From: Acidobacteriota bacterium
GTDB taxonomy: Bacteria > Acidobacteriota > Terriglobia > Terriglobales > Acidobacteriaceae
Assembly (NCBI GenBank): GCA_021810735.1
Contig: JAJZIF010000033.1
Span: forward strand, 1 to 16,012
Direction of reading: 5' to 3'
DNA: 16,012 nucleotides
Shown: positions 1 through 5,460 of the stretch, in pieces
Numbering within the stretch: the first letter of the stretch is position 1
Layout: every line of letters begins with the position of its first letter
Translations under genes and position numbers: made by a program
The notes under the pieces: model-generated
Databases searched by the model: none
What the model saw: the letters and a program-made list of their open reading frames with translations, nothing else
What the model was told of the DNA's origin: nothing

Positions 1-92
1 AGAACCTCGCCACCACCGTCCTCGAACTGCCCGACGACGCCTTCCGACAACTCTCCGCCATCGAACACCCACCCATCAGCCTCCGCGGCTGA
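1..92 (+). CDS. 3' end of a probable aldo/keto reductase (5' part outside window)
   Basis: An open frame enters from the left edge and stops at the TGA at 90-92. The 29 complete codons begin NLATTVLELPDD and end PPISLRG. The first two bases complete an xAG codon, so the preceding residue is E, K or Q. An 'ENL...ELPDDAFRQLSAI' ending resembles the C-terminal helix of aldo/keto reductases, which often read R-x-x-ENL followed by an acidic 'LSDE/LPDD' stretch. Codon use is GC-rich at third positions, as in the neighbouring genes. Only the tail is visible, so no active-site residue can be checked, and the family call is an inference from a short segment. A strong hairpin follows 80 bases downstream. 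Confidence 0.45.
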   Translation, partial: NLATTVLELPDDAFRQLSAIEHPPISLRG

Positions 93-172
93 CCGGGCTG
101 TTGTCGGGCTGCCACCTCAACATGCCCCAGAGGTATCTGCGGTCAAAAGAACGGACTGCCACTTTGAGAGAA

Positions 173-199
173 GTCTGGCGCGCTCCATGCGCGCCAGAC
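173..199. terminator. Perfect 11-bp GC-rich hairpin, possible bidirectional terminator
   Basis: GTCTGGCGCGC (173-183) pairs without mismatch with GCGCGCCAGAC (189-199) around the loop TCCAT. It lies between the + gene ending at 92 and the - gene ending at 353, which is where a shared terminator would be expected. The tract after the stem is not a clean T-run on the + strand (CCCTTGC) and only moderately T-rich on the - strand (TTCTCTC). Intrinsic termination is therefore plausible but not certain, and it could instead be a REP-like palindrome. Confidence 0.45.
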
Positions 200-238
200 C
201 CCTTGCAGGCACTCACATCTCGAACTTGAAAAGATGTT

Positions 239-291
239 GTCATCCTGAGCGAAGCGACCAAAGGGAGCGAAGTCGAAGGACCTGCGGTTGC
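239..291 (+). repeat. Dispersed acidobacterial intergenic repeat, one copy
   Basis: The segment opens GTCATCCTGAGCGAAGCGA and continues through GGGAGCGAAGTCGAAGGA to CCTGCGGTTGC. I recognise this 'TCATCCTGAGC-GAAGCG-GTCGAAGGACCTGCGG' pattern as a very common noncoding dispersed element in Acidobacteriota and some other soil bacteria. Only one copy is in this window, so repetitiveness is from memory and not seen here. It has internal GAAGCG/GAGCGAAG sub-repeats and lies in the gap between two converging genes, a typical position for such elements. Small ORFs running through it are not considered real. Confidence 0.6.
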
Positions 292-352
292 CTTTTTGAT
301 CGCGTTATCTTCGCGCCCGGAACATTTTCGTCCGCTCCCCAACCTGACATCC

Positions 353-955
353 CTACCCGCAAGGCGCAGGCGTTATTCTCGGCTCCGGATAAACACGTCC
401 CACCGGATCGGCATAATCAAGCAGCGCGCATCCATCATTCTCATATTTTGATCGGCGGAATCGGAAGCGCTGCAGGAAAAGCTCCGAAGCCGAATCATGA
501 GAAGCGAGCATGAGATCAAAATAACCGCCCATTCTCGACTTCCTGATCTCAAACATCTCAATGCCGACCGCGCTAAGCAGAACCCGCGGCGACTTTCCCC
601 CGCTCAGCAGCCAGAAAGAACAATTCCCAACCGCGCCGCACATGCACATCCCATTCCCCTGCACCAGCAAAGCCTTCTGACCATCGGGCGCAATCTCCAC
701 TCGTTCCACCCTTAGGTGCTCAAACAAGCCGCTGGCCGTTCTTGGATCCCATGGCCCTGGGTCTTTCACGCACGCCGCAATAACCCCTCTAGAGGCGCGC
801 TTCAAAAGCGCCGTTTCCGCCGCCGAAAGATGCACCTTGCCGCTACCAATTGTCTGCGTCCACGGAATCTCATGCAGCTTCGGCATCACCCACGCCCGCT
901 GCGCATAAGCCCCCGGCAAGCAAATGAGAACCGCCGCCCACAGCACCTTCTTCAC
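353..955 (-). CDS. Secreted cysteine-containing protein of unknown function
   Basis: This is a 200-residue protein with a clear signal peptide: MKK, a hydrophobic core at about residues 4-15, and a probable AYA-Q cleavage near residue 18. The mature protein has six cysteines (C62, C104, C106, C112, C176, C199), suggesting disulfides in the periplasm or outside the cell. The most distinctive block is GMCMCGAVGNCSFWLL at 102-117, and a run of basic and aromatic residues follows at 161-172. I do not recognise a named family. From memory, secreted acidobacterial proteins with a 'G-x-C-x-C...GNC-x-FW' core exist, but no function is known to me. The start is GTG at 953-955, because an in-frame TAG lies about 18 bases upstream and no ATG fits. 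The ribosome binding site is weak. No co-transcribed neighbour is visible. Confidence 0.72.
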   Translation of the reverse strand: MKKVLWAAVLICLPGAYAQRAWVMPKLHEIPWTQTIGSGKVHLSAAETALLKRASRGVIAACVKDPGPWDPRTASGLFEHLRVERVEIAPDGQKALLVQGNGMCMCGAVGNCSFWLLSGGKSPRVLLSAVGIEMFEIRKSRMGGYFDLMLASHDSASELFLQRFRFRRSKYENDGCALLDYADPVGRVYPEPRITPAPCG

Positions 956-1161
956 GCATCCGCCAATCTACCAGGGAATACCATCAACCAATGCCCCGGA
1001 TCTCAAGAAATCGTCGGTACCACAGCTTGTCTCACTCTTTCCTCAACAGTCAACGAACACACGTCGTAGCCGGGCACTCCGAAACCAAGCGTGCAACGCG
1101 CGCGGACGCCCGTGCGGCCAGCACCCCGATATTGACCCACCCCCGCATTTCCCCGTAAACT

Positions 1162-1167
1162 TATACT
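1162..1167 (+). promoter_or_regulatory. Possible -10 element for rpsT
   Basis: TATACT stands about 77 bases before the rpsT start in an AT-richer patch. A TTGACC lies upstream at 1132-1137, but the 24-base spacing is too long for a standard sigma-70 pair, so only the -10 is proposed. The rest of the 956-1243 gap shows no other convincing signal. Confidence 0.3.
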
Positions 1168-1243
1168 TTGCAGCGGATGCGGTCGAATTGTGCCTTCTGT
1201 CTGCATCCCATTTCAGCAACGATTGAAGGATCTCCTAAGCACC

Positions 1244-1513
1244 ATGGCCAATCATGTTTCCTCGCTCAAGCGAGCCCGTCAGACCGAACGCAAGACTGTG
1301 GTGAATCGCGCCAACAAGAGCCGCGTCCGCACCTCCCTCCGCGCCATGCGCGAGGCCATCCAGAAGGGCGACCTCAAGGCCGCGCAGGAGCAGTACAAGG
1401 CAACCGCCTCGGCCCTCGACAAGAGCGTCCAGAAGGGCGTCCTCCACGCCAACACTGCTTCGCGCTACAAGAGCCGCCTCAACGCCCGCATCAAGGCGCT
1501 TGCCACCGCCTGA
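1244..1513 (+). CDS. rpsT: 30S ribosomal protein S20
   Basis: This 89-residue, lysine- and arginine-rich helical protein starts [17 protein letters not shown] and has the S20 features: the N-terminal 'AN-x-x-S-x-x-KR-x-R' block, 'R-x-x-NK-x-x-x-R' near 22-30, and a C-terminal [15 protein letters not shown] block at about 72-86. S20 binds 16S rRNA in the body of the 30S subunit and is needed for efficient initiation. The length matches the usual 85-90 residues. The frame is open upstream to 1190, but ATG at 1244 is chosen because it begins exactly at the family N-terminus. AAGGA at 1226-1230 is a slightly distant ribosome binding site. It is monocistronic and is followed at once by a strong terminator. 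Confidence 0.97.
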   Translation: MANHVSSLKRARQTERKTVVNRANKSRVRTSLRAMREAIQKGDLKAAQEQYKATASALDKSVQKGVLHANTASRYKSRLNARIKALATA

Positions 1514-1536
1514 TCTTTACCAGATTTCACCATCGG

Positions 1537-1561
1537 GCTCCCGCCACCTGCGGGAGCTTTT
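1537..1561 (+). terminator. Rho-independent terminator of rpsT
   Basis: GCTCCCGC (1537-1544), loop CACCT, GCGGGAGC (1550-1557), then TTTT. The 8-bp stem is perfect, lies 24 bases after the rpsT stop and is followed directly by a T-tract, so this is a textbook intrinsic terminator. Confidence 0.92.
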
Positions 1562-1866
1562 CCATGCGCGCTCGAAAAGCGAATCGCTGCCCGCCCGGAC
1601 GGCCATTCCTGCCGGAAATTACCCCCAAAATTGCTACTCTGAAATAGCGGGAAATAACAAAGCAGACGAAGCGGTCGCTTCTTGTCTTCATGCTCGGAGG
1701 GCCTGGTAAAACCCTGGTCTACCCCTTGGAATCAGCAACTTCCCCGCAAAACCAACAGGGATCCCTCGATTCTCACACCCGCTCGTCCACATAGAATCAA
1801 TAACTTATACACAAAATGGATGGGGGCTGCCAGAATTCTTAAAAGCCTCACCCCCTCGCTGGCCCC
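1562..1866. other. Intergenic gap with no recognised gene
   Basis: This is about 300 bases between the rpsT terminator and the terminator of the oppositely oriented sigma-factor operon. The open frames that cross it lack ribosome binding sites and protein-like composition. A short palindrome GAAGCG-GT-CGCTTC is present at 1668-1681. A single TTATACACA, a match to the relaxed DnaA-box pattern, is at 1805-1813 but stands alone. I see no promoter or RNA gene that I can support. Confidence 0.5.
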
Positions 1867-1901
1867 AAAAAGAACGGGGGAGCGACCTTGCATCGCTCCC
1901 C
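1867..1901 (-). terminator. Rho-independent terminator of the sigma/anti-sigma/Spy operon
   Basis: Read on the - strand, GGGGAGCGA (1901-1893), a 7-base loop, and TCGCTCCCC (1885-1877) form a perfect 9-bp stem. It is followed by CGTTCTTTTTGG, whose T-tract corresponds to 1867-1874. It begins 25 bases past the stop of the Spy-like gene and closes the three-gene operon. Confidence 0.85.
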
Positions 1902-1926
1902 TCTGCCTCTCATAACCGCCACCCAC

Positions 1927-2493
1927 TTACATTTGCGGCGGAGGCGGTGCCTGCCCACCACCCGACGGCGGTGGCGGCGGCATCGGCCCATGCGGACCCT
2001 CCGCACCATGGTGGTGCCAGCGGTGTTTCATCCGTTCCATCCGCTCGTGATACATCACCTTCAGTTTCTGCCACTGCTCGGGCGTCAGTTGGCGGCGAAT
2101 CCCCAGCAGCATCCGCGCAAATTCCTTCTCCAGATTTGCCCTCGCCTGGGCCACCACGTCGATCTGAGCCAGAATCTGGCTCTCATTCGGGTTATCGGCC
2201 CCGATCAGCGGACCCAGAATCGCTTCCTGCTTGTGCAGGTTGGCATGCAGATCGATCAGCTTCAGCTTATGGTTCTGGAAAATCTGGTTCATCTTCTTCT
2301 GCTGATCGGCCGTCAATCCCAGTTTCTCGGCCACATGGGGGTTATCCCACCAGCGCCCGAAATGCATATGGAATTCCCGCTCCATCGGCGGTCTGGGCGG
2401 ATGCCCCATTTGCGCCATTGCCGGGGCGCATGCCGGTATCATCAGCGCCGCCATCACTGCCGGCAGCCAGATTCTCTTAAGGTTCCACACCAT
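1927..2493 (-). CDS. Periplasmic Spy/CpxP-type LTxxQ protein, possible metal or stress sensor
   Basis: This 188-residue protein has a signal peptide (residues 1 to about 28, ending APAMAQ) and a helical domain with the two hallmark motifs of the Spy/CpxP/ZraP group: LTADQ at 60-64 and LTPEQ at 136-140. Members are periplasmic, bind unfolded protein or metal ions, and often regulate envelope stress signalling. The N-terminal side (FHMHFGRWW, then H53) and the tail (H149, H157 and the HHH run at 160-162) are rich in His and Met, as in metal-binding relatives. The C-terminus is a flexible proline/glycine tail. The start at 2493 is fixed by a GGAGG ribosome binding site 7 bases upstream. It overlaps the end of the anti-sigma gene by 17 bases, implying translational coupling. 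Its place downstream of an ECF sigma and a membrane anti-sigma suggests a sensor role (inference). Confidence 0.87.
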   Translation of the reverse strand: MVWNLKRIWLPAVMAALMIPACAPAMAQMGHPPRPPMEREFHMHFGRWWDNPHVAEKLGLTADQQKKMNQIFQNHKLKLIDLHANLHKQEAILGPLIGADNPNESQILAQIDVVAQARANLEKEFARMLLGIRRQLTPEQWQKLKVMYHERMERMKHRWHHHGAEGPHGPMPPPPPSGGGQAPPPPQM

Positions 2494-2941
2494 AGGTGTC
2501 CTCCACTTGGGTCGTGTTTGTGTGGGTTTTACTTGTAGTCGAGACCTCCAGCGGCGCCAGCGGCGTCGGAGCATTCTGGTTCAGGTCCTCGTCAATCTCA
2601 GTCATCAGGGCGTCGTCGCTCACATGCTGGGGCGTCGGAGCCGCTTCCACCCGCGCTACGACCGGCTCATTCGTTGCCGCGGATTGCACAACCGCATGGT
2701 TCGATTTCGCCAGCCCCACCACCAGCAACAGCAGCAGCAGCCCGGCCGGAGCCCACGCATACGCCCACACCGGGCGCCAACCAGTTGTCTTCTCCGCCGG
2801 CATCACAATTCGCGCCGTGCGCGCCATCTCCCGTTCTGCCAGCGCCGTCACCGCCTCGCGATAACAGCCCAGCGGCTGGGCCAGTTCCCTCTCCATCTCC
2901 TCAATCGCCACCATCCTGCGGTCTTGTTCCTGCCTGTTCAT
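2477..2941 (-). CDS. Single-pass membrane anti-sigma-factor-like protein
   Basis: This is a 154-residue protein. The N-terminal part (about 1-57) is charged and cytoplasmic, with two predicted helices (EEMERELAQ and REAVTALAEREMARTA). One membrane helix follows at about 59-78 (APAGLLLLLLVVGLA), then a periplasmic tail rich in Ala, Thr, Pro and acidic residues. The topology, small size and position make it a likely anti-sigma factor for the gene upstream: its start overlaps the sigma stop as ATGA (2938-2941), the usual sign of sigma/anti-sigma coupling. No HxxxCxxC zinc motif is present (the only cysteine is C26), so it is not a classic ZAS-type anti-sigma. It is closer in layout to small CnrY-like or unclassified anti-sigmas. 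The anti-sigma function is inferred from context, since no family motif was recognised. Confidence 0.8.
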   Translation of the reverse strand: MNRQEQDRRMVAIEEMERELAQPLGCYREAVTALAEREMARTARIVMPAEKTTGWRPVWAYAWAPAGLLLLLLVVGLAKSNHAVVQSAATNEPVVARVEAAPTPQHVSDDALMTEIDEDLNQNAPTPLAPLEVSTTSKTHTNTTQVEDTYGVEP

Positions 2942-3537
2942 ACTCGCGTCCCTACCTTCTCGCGTACCGCGCGCAGCGCCCGGTACAGGTGCGATTTCAC
3001 CGTGTTCTCATTCATTCCCGTCGCAACAGCGATTTGCGGCAGCTCCATTTCCTCGACAAACCGCAACAGAAAAACTGTCCTCTGGTTGGGAGACAGCGCC
3101 TTCACCGCTTCCCATACCGTGCCGGCCTGCTCCCGCGCCAGCAACGATTGCTCCGGCGAACTCCGCTCATCCGCCAGCCAGTCCCCAATATCGGCCGGAT
3201 CAATATCTTCCGCCCGCGCCTTCTGCCAGAACCGCATCCGCTGGCTCCGCGCGTGGTCGCGCGCCAGGTTCACCGCGATCCGCGTCAGCCACGTCATCAG
3301 GCTGGAATCGCCCCGAAACTGGTGCCGCGCATTCCACGCCTTCAGGAAGCAATCCTGCGTCAGCGACTCCGCCAGGTCCCGGTCCCGCAACGTGGCAATC
3401 AGGTAGCGGAAGATGCGCGGCCGATACAGCCGCACCACCTCGTCGAAGTCATCCATCTCCGCGATGCCCGCCTTCCAGGCCACCGTCGAGTAATCCACCC
3501 CTACGATTCCTTCCATACGGTTGAATAGACGCCGCAT
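2938..3537 (-). CDS. ECF (RpoE-like) RNA polymerase sigma factor
   Basis: This 199-residue protein has the two domains of group 4 sigma factors. The sigma2 domain runs from about 30 to 100 (FDEVVRLYRPRIFRYL, then LTQDCFLKAW and the region 2.4 helix TWLTRIAVNLARDHAR at 82-97). The sigma4 domain runs from about 143 to 195 and carries a helix-turn-helix, with LSPNQRTVFLLRF followed by ELPQIAVATGMNENTVKSHL. There is no sigma3 or region 1.1. Such factors redirect RNA polymerase to a small regulon when released from an anti-sigma. The ATG at 3537 gives the usual family length but has no clear ribosome binding site. The in-frame ATGs at 3516 and 3456 are alternatives, the latter beginning MDDFDEVV right at the sigma2 domain. 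The stop overlaps the next gene by 4 bases. Specific regulon unknown. Confidence 0.92.
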   Translation of the reverse strand: MRRLFNRMEGIVGVDYSTVAWKAGIAEMDDFDEVVRLYRPRIFRYLIATLRDRDLAESLTQDCFLKAWNARHQFRGDSSLMTWLTRIAVNLARDHARSQRMRFWQKARAEDIDPADIGDWLADERSSPEQSLLAREQAGTVWEAVKALSPNQRTVFLLRFVEEMELPQIAVATGMNENTVKSHLYRALRAVREKVGTRV

Positions 3538-3672
3538 TCGCGCCCGAGTTTACACTCGCCTGCGCGGTGACTCCGATTCTCCGCCCGCCCGGCCCGCCTG
3601 CGCAATCCCCGCCCCAAAGCAGCTTCCAGGCAGCACGCCCCAGGAATTCCACCCCTCCGCTTCGTTTCCGCA

Positions 3673-3701
3673 TTGACCGCACCGAAACACCCAATTAGAC
3701 T
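3673..3701 (+). promoter_or_regulatory. Sigma-70 promoter of rplU-rpmA
   Basis: TTGACC (-35, 3673-3678), a 17-base spacer, and TAGACT (-10, 3696-3701). Five of six bases match the consensus in each box and the spacing is optimal. Transcription would start near 3708, giving a leader of about 149 nt before rplU. Confidence 0.75.
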
Positions 3702-3707
3702 TAAGTA

Positions 3708-3856
3708 GTTTGGCAGTTCTGCCCGGAAGTCTCCGTTCTGTTACGGAGCCAGCGGACCGGCAGTTTGCGCGCTTCCTCGAAACGCACACCCCGTCCGACG
3801 TCAGCTTGCCATCAAAGAATCTTATTGCGCGCCCCATGTGGAGCGCGGGAGGAATC
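3708..3856 (+). promoter_or_regulatory. Structured 5' leader of rplU, possible ribosomal-protein autoregulatory site
   Basis: The distance between the predicted start of transcription and the rplU ATG is about 149 nt with no convincing leader peptide. Near its 5' end are two small hairpins: GGCA-GTTC-TGCC (3712-3723) and CTCCGT-TCTGTT-ACGGAG (3731-3748). Ribosomal protein operons often carry such leaders, and an L21 leader has been described in other bacteria, but I cannot match this sequence to that model. Regulation is an inference. Confidence 0.35.
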
Positions 3857-4180
3857 ATGTACGCTGTCATCCGCACTGGCGGCAAACAGTATCGCGTCGC
3901 CCCCGGCGACGTCCTGAAGGTCGAAACCGTTTCCGCCAATCAGGACGGCCAGATCGAGTTCAGCGACGTTCTGGCATTCTCCGGTGAGGCGGGCTCGGTC
4001 ACCAAGCCCGCTTCGGCCAAGGTGCTCGCCACGGTCGAAGGCGAAGGCCGCGCCGACAAAATTCTCGTCTTCCACTACAAGCGGAAGAAGCAATACAAGA
4101 AGCTGCAGGGGCACCGTCAGGACTACACCCAGATCCGGATCAACGAGATTCAGGTCGACGGCAACTCTTACCGGGCATAA
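3857..4180 (+). CDS. rplU: 50S ribosomal protein L21
   Basis: This 107-residue protein starts MYAVIRTGGKQYRV, the invariant opening of L21. It ends with the lysine-rich L21 block (KILVFHYKRKKQYKK, then GHRQ-x-YTQ-x-RI) at about 73-100. L21 binds 23S rRNA in the large subunit. Length is typical. The open frame extends upstream to 3710, but the ATG at 3857 is right: it matches the family start and has GGGAGGA at 3847-3853. It forms an operon with rpmA, 39 bases downstream, as in most bacteria. The obg GTPase gene that often completes this operon is not present; a terminator follows rpmA. Confidence 0.97.
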   Translation: MYAVIRTGGKQYRVAPGDVLKVETVSANQDGQIEFSDVLAFSGEAGSVTKPASAKVLATVEGEGRADKILVFHYKRKKQYKKLQGHRQDYTQIRINEIQVDGNSYRA

Positions 4181-4187
4181 AAATTCT

Positions 4188-4205
4188 GCCGGCTTTTACG
4201 CCGGC
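4188..4205 (+). other. GC-rich hairpin between rplU and rpmA
   Basis: GCCGGC (4188-4193), loop TTTTAC, GCCGGC (4200-4205) starts 7 bases after the rplU stop. It is not followed by a T-tract, so it is unlikely to stop transcription. It may act in mRNA processing or in setting the relative output of the two ribosomal proteins (inference). Confidence 0.5.
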
Positions 4206-4219
4206 CCAGGGAACACACC

Positions 4220-4483
4220 ATGGCACATAAAAAAGGATTAGGAAGTTCTAAAAACGGTCGCGACTCCAATGCGCAGCGGCTCGGCGTCAAGGCCTTTGGC
4301 GGCCAGTTCGTCACCGGAGGCTCCATCATCGTCCGCCAGCGCGGCACCCGCATCAAGCCCGGCCTCAACGTCGGCCGCGGCAGCGACGACACCCTCTTCG
4401 CCAAGATTGACGGTCACGTAAAGTTCGTCGATCGCGGTCGTACCGGCCGTTTCGTGGCCGTGGAGCCAGCTGACGCCCAATAA
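4220..4483 (+). CDS. rpmA: 50S ribosomal protein L27
   Basis: This 87-residue protein begins [16 protein letters not shown], the flexible N-terminal arm of L27 that reaches the peptidyl transferase centre. The signature around 38-47 ([10 protein letters not shown], preceded by FVTGGS) and the GRG...[11 protein letters not shown] block at about 53-69 are intact. It starts with MAHKK directly, without the cleavable N-terminal extension seen in Firmicutes. AGGGAA about 9 bases upstream of the ATG is the ribosome binding site. It is transcribed with rplU and terminated about 50 bases after its stop. Confidence 0.97.
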   Translation: MAHKKGLGSSKNGRDSNAQRLGVKAFGGQFVTGGSIIVRQRGTRIKPGLNVGRGSDDTLFAKIDGHVKFVDRGRTGRFVAVEPADAQ

Positions 4484-4531
4484 CGCCCTCAAGGGGAATC
4501 CTGGGCGGTCCCACGCATTCTTTCAGGAACA

Positions 4532-4557
4532 AAAGCCAGACCTCTCGGTCTGGCTTT
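4532..4557. terminator. Bidirectional rho-independent terminator between rpmA and the facing membrane-protein gene
   Basis: AAAGCCAGACC (4532-4542), loop TCTC, GGTCTGGCTTT (4547-4557): an 11-bp perfect stem. On the + strand the stem runs into TTTCCTGTCTCCC. On the - strand it runs into TTTTGTTCC. It serves rpmA (+, ending at 4483) and the membrane gene (-, ending at 4581). Confidence 0.9.
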
Positions 4558-4580
4558 CCTGTCTCCCTTCCCTGCCGCAG

Positions 4581-5381
4581 CTACCGGCCGCGCTCTGCCG
4601 GAGCTGAGCTGCGATCCAGTAGTCTCAGCTTCTCGCTCCAGCGAACCAGCTTCGAATCAATCGGAAGCATCCTCGGATGCTCCGCCTTCTCTTCCGTAAC
4701 AAAGCAGCAAATCCAGAAGATCAGCGTCGTCACCAGGACAACATGGCCCGTCACGGCGGCAGCACCCGAACCAAGCGCCCCCTCGGCATGGAAGAAAATA
4801 CCGAGCACGCTGTTTGAAGTCGCCAGCATGGCCAGGCCCATCATCAAATCCTGCAGATGGGACCGCAGCGACCTCCGCACAATGAACGTGAATGGCATCA
4901 GCAACGCCAGCAGAACGAGCTGCGTCAGGCTGATTCCGTAAGAGAGGATGGCCAGTTCATTCTCCAGCGTTGCGTGCCCCGAATCCGCCAGCATGCGGTC
5001 CAGAATCACAAAAAATGCCACCACCAGCAGCCATTGGAAGGTAACCAGCGCCACCCGTTGCAGCCCCACCAGCGATGCGAGAAACCGCTTCAGAATCCCA
5101 CGAAGAACCGCGAGAGCAATCATTCCCGCAAGCACTGACCCGCTCCAGAAGATCTGCGTGTAAAGAACCATGAGCCGGTTCGCCGCCGGTCCATGCGATG
5201 AGAGAAAGAGAAAAAGCACCGGCACAGACAGGGCGGATACTGCCAACTGCGCAGCCAGGTACAGGCGGAACGAAAAGAAATGCATCTTCGAGCTGAAATG
5301 CGAGTAGCTGAACAGCGCCAGGAACCACAAGATCGGTTCCACCATGCAAGCCATACTCAGCGTGTTCATCGCGTGCAGCAT
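4581..5381 (-). CDS. Seven-helix integral membrane protein of unknown function (paralog 2)
   Basis: This 266-residue, very hydrophobic protein has about seven predicted membrane helices (roughly 10-27, 36-60, 74-95, 110-130, 148-168, 177-200, 207-230) and a short charged C-terminal tail. It is homologous by eye to the product of 5461-6369. Shared features are the W...G...LR/IRE pattern after helix 3, an LQRVALVTFQWLL/LRRLGLVVFRWVL segment entering helix 4, an RSLRS/RSFRS loop before helix 6, and an LVRWSEKL/LIRWNDVA motif in the tail. I do not recognise the family. Nothing identifies it as an enzyme or a known transporter. The start at 5381 is supported by GGGAG 5 bases upstream. A 13-bp hairpin separates it from the upstream paralog, so it may be transcribed separately. 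Confidence 0.82.
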   Translation of the reverse strand: MLHAMNTLSMACMVEPILWFLALFSYSHFSSKMHFFSFRLYLAAQLAVSALSVPVLFLFLSSHGPAANRLMVLYTQIFWSGSVLAGMIALAVLRGILKRFLASLVGLQRVALVTFQWLLVVAFFVILDRMLADSGHATLENELAILSYGISLTQLVLLALLMPFTFIVRRSLRSHLQDLMMGLAMLATSNSVLGIFFHAEGALGSGAAAVTGHVVLVTTLIFWICCFVTEEKAEHPRMLPIDSKLVRWSEKLRLLDRSSAPAERGR

Positions 5382-5411
5382 TCGTTCTCCCGTGCAATGC
5401 TATGGAAACAA

Positions 5412-5445
5412 TTCAGCCGGTGCGACATCTACCGCACCGGCTGAA
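5412..5445 (-). terminator. Hairpin terminator between the two membrane paralogs
   Basis: TTCAGCCGGTGCG (5412-5424) pairs perfectly over 13 bases with CGCACCGGCTGAA (5433-5445) around an 8-base loop. Read on the - strand it starts 15 bases after the stop of the upstream gene and is followed by TTGTTTCC, a short T-rich tail. It is likely an intrinsic terminator or attenuator, limiting read-through into the downstream paralog. Confidence 0.72.
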
Positions 5446-5460
5446 GGAATTCAGAATGAA

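Noticed and set aside
1132..1167. TTGACC...TATACT as a full rpsT promoter
   Set aside because: The spacing is 24 bases, far from the 16-18 allowed; only the -10 is kept as a low-confidence feature.
1190..1243. N-terminal extension of S20 by 18 residues
   Set aside because: It is in frame, but S20 starts MANH/MANS in the family and the ATG at 1244 fits exactly.
1805..1813. TTATACACA, a match to the relaxed DnaA-box pattern
   Set aside because: It is a single copy with no cluster, no AT-rich unwinding region and no dnaA or dnaN nearby, so an origin of replication is not supported.
1888..3528. Large + strand open frames opposite the sigma/anti-sigma/Spy operon
   Set aside because: Arg/Pro/Ser/His-rich mirror frames of genuine genes, without start signals.
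3547..3574. Possible ECF-type promoter GGAGTC-16-TAAACT on the - strand just before the sigma gene, which would make a nearly leaderless mRNA
   Set aside because: GGAGTC is a poor match to the usual GGAAC-type -35, and the start codon is itself uncertain. Suggestive only.
3710..3856. N-terminal extension of L21 or a leader peptide reading into rplU
   Set aside because: The extension is not protein-like, and GGGAGGA stands right before the canonical MYAVI start.
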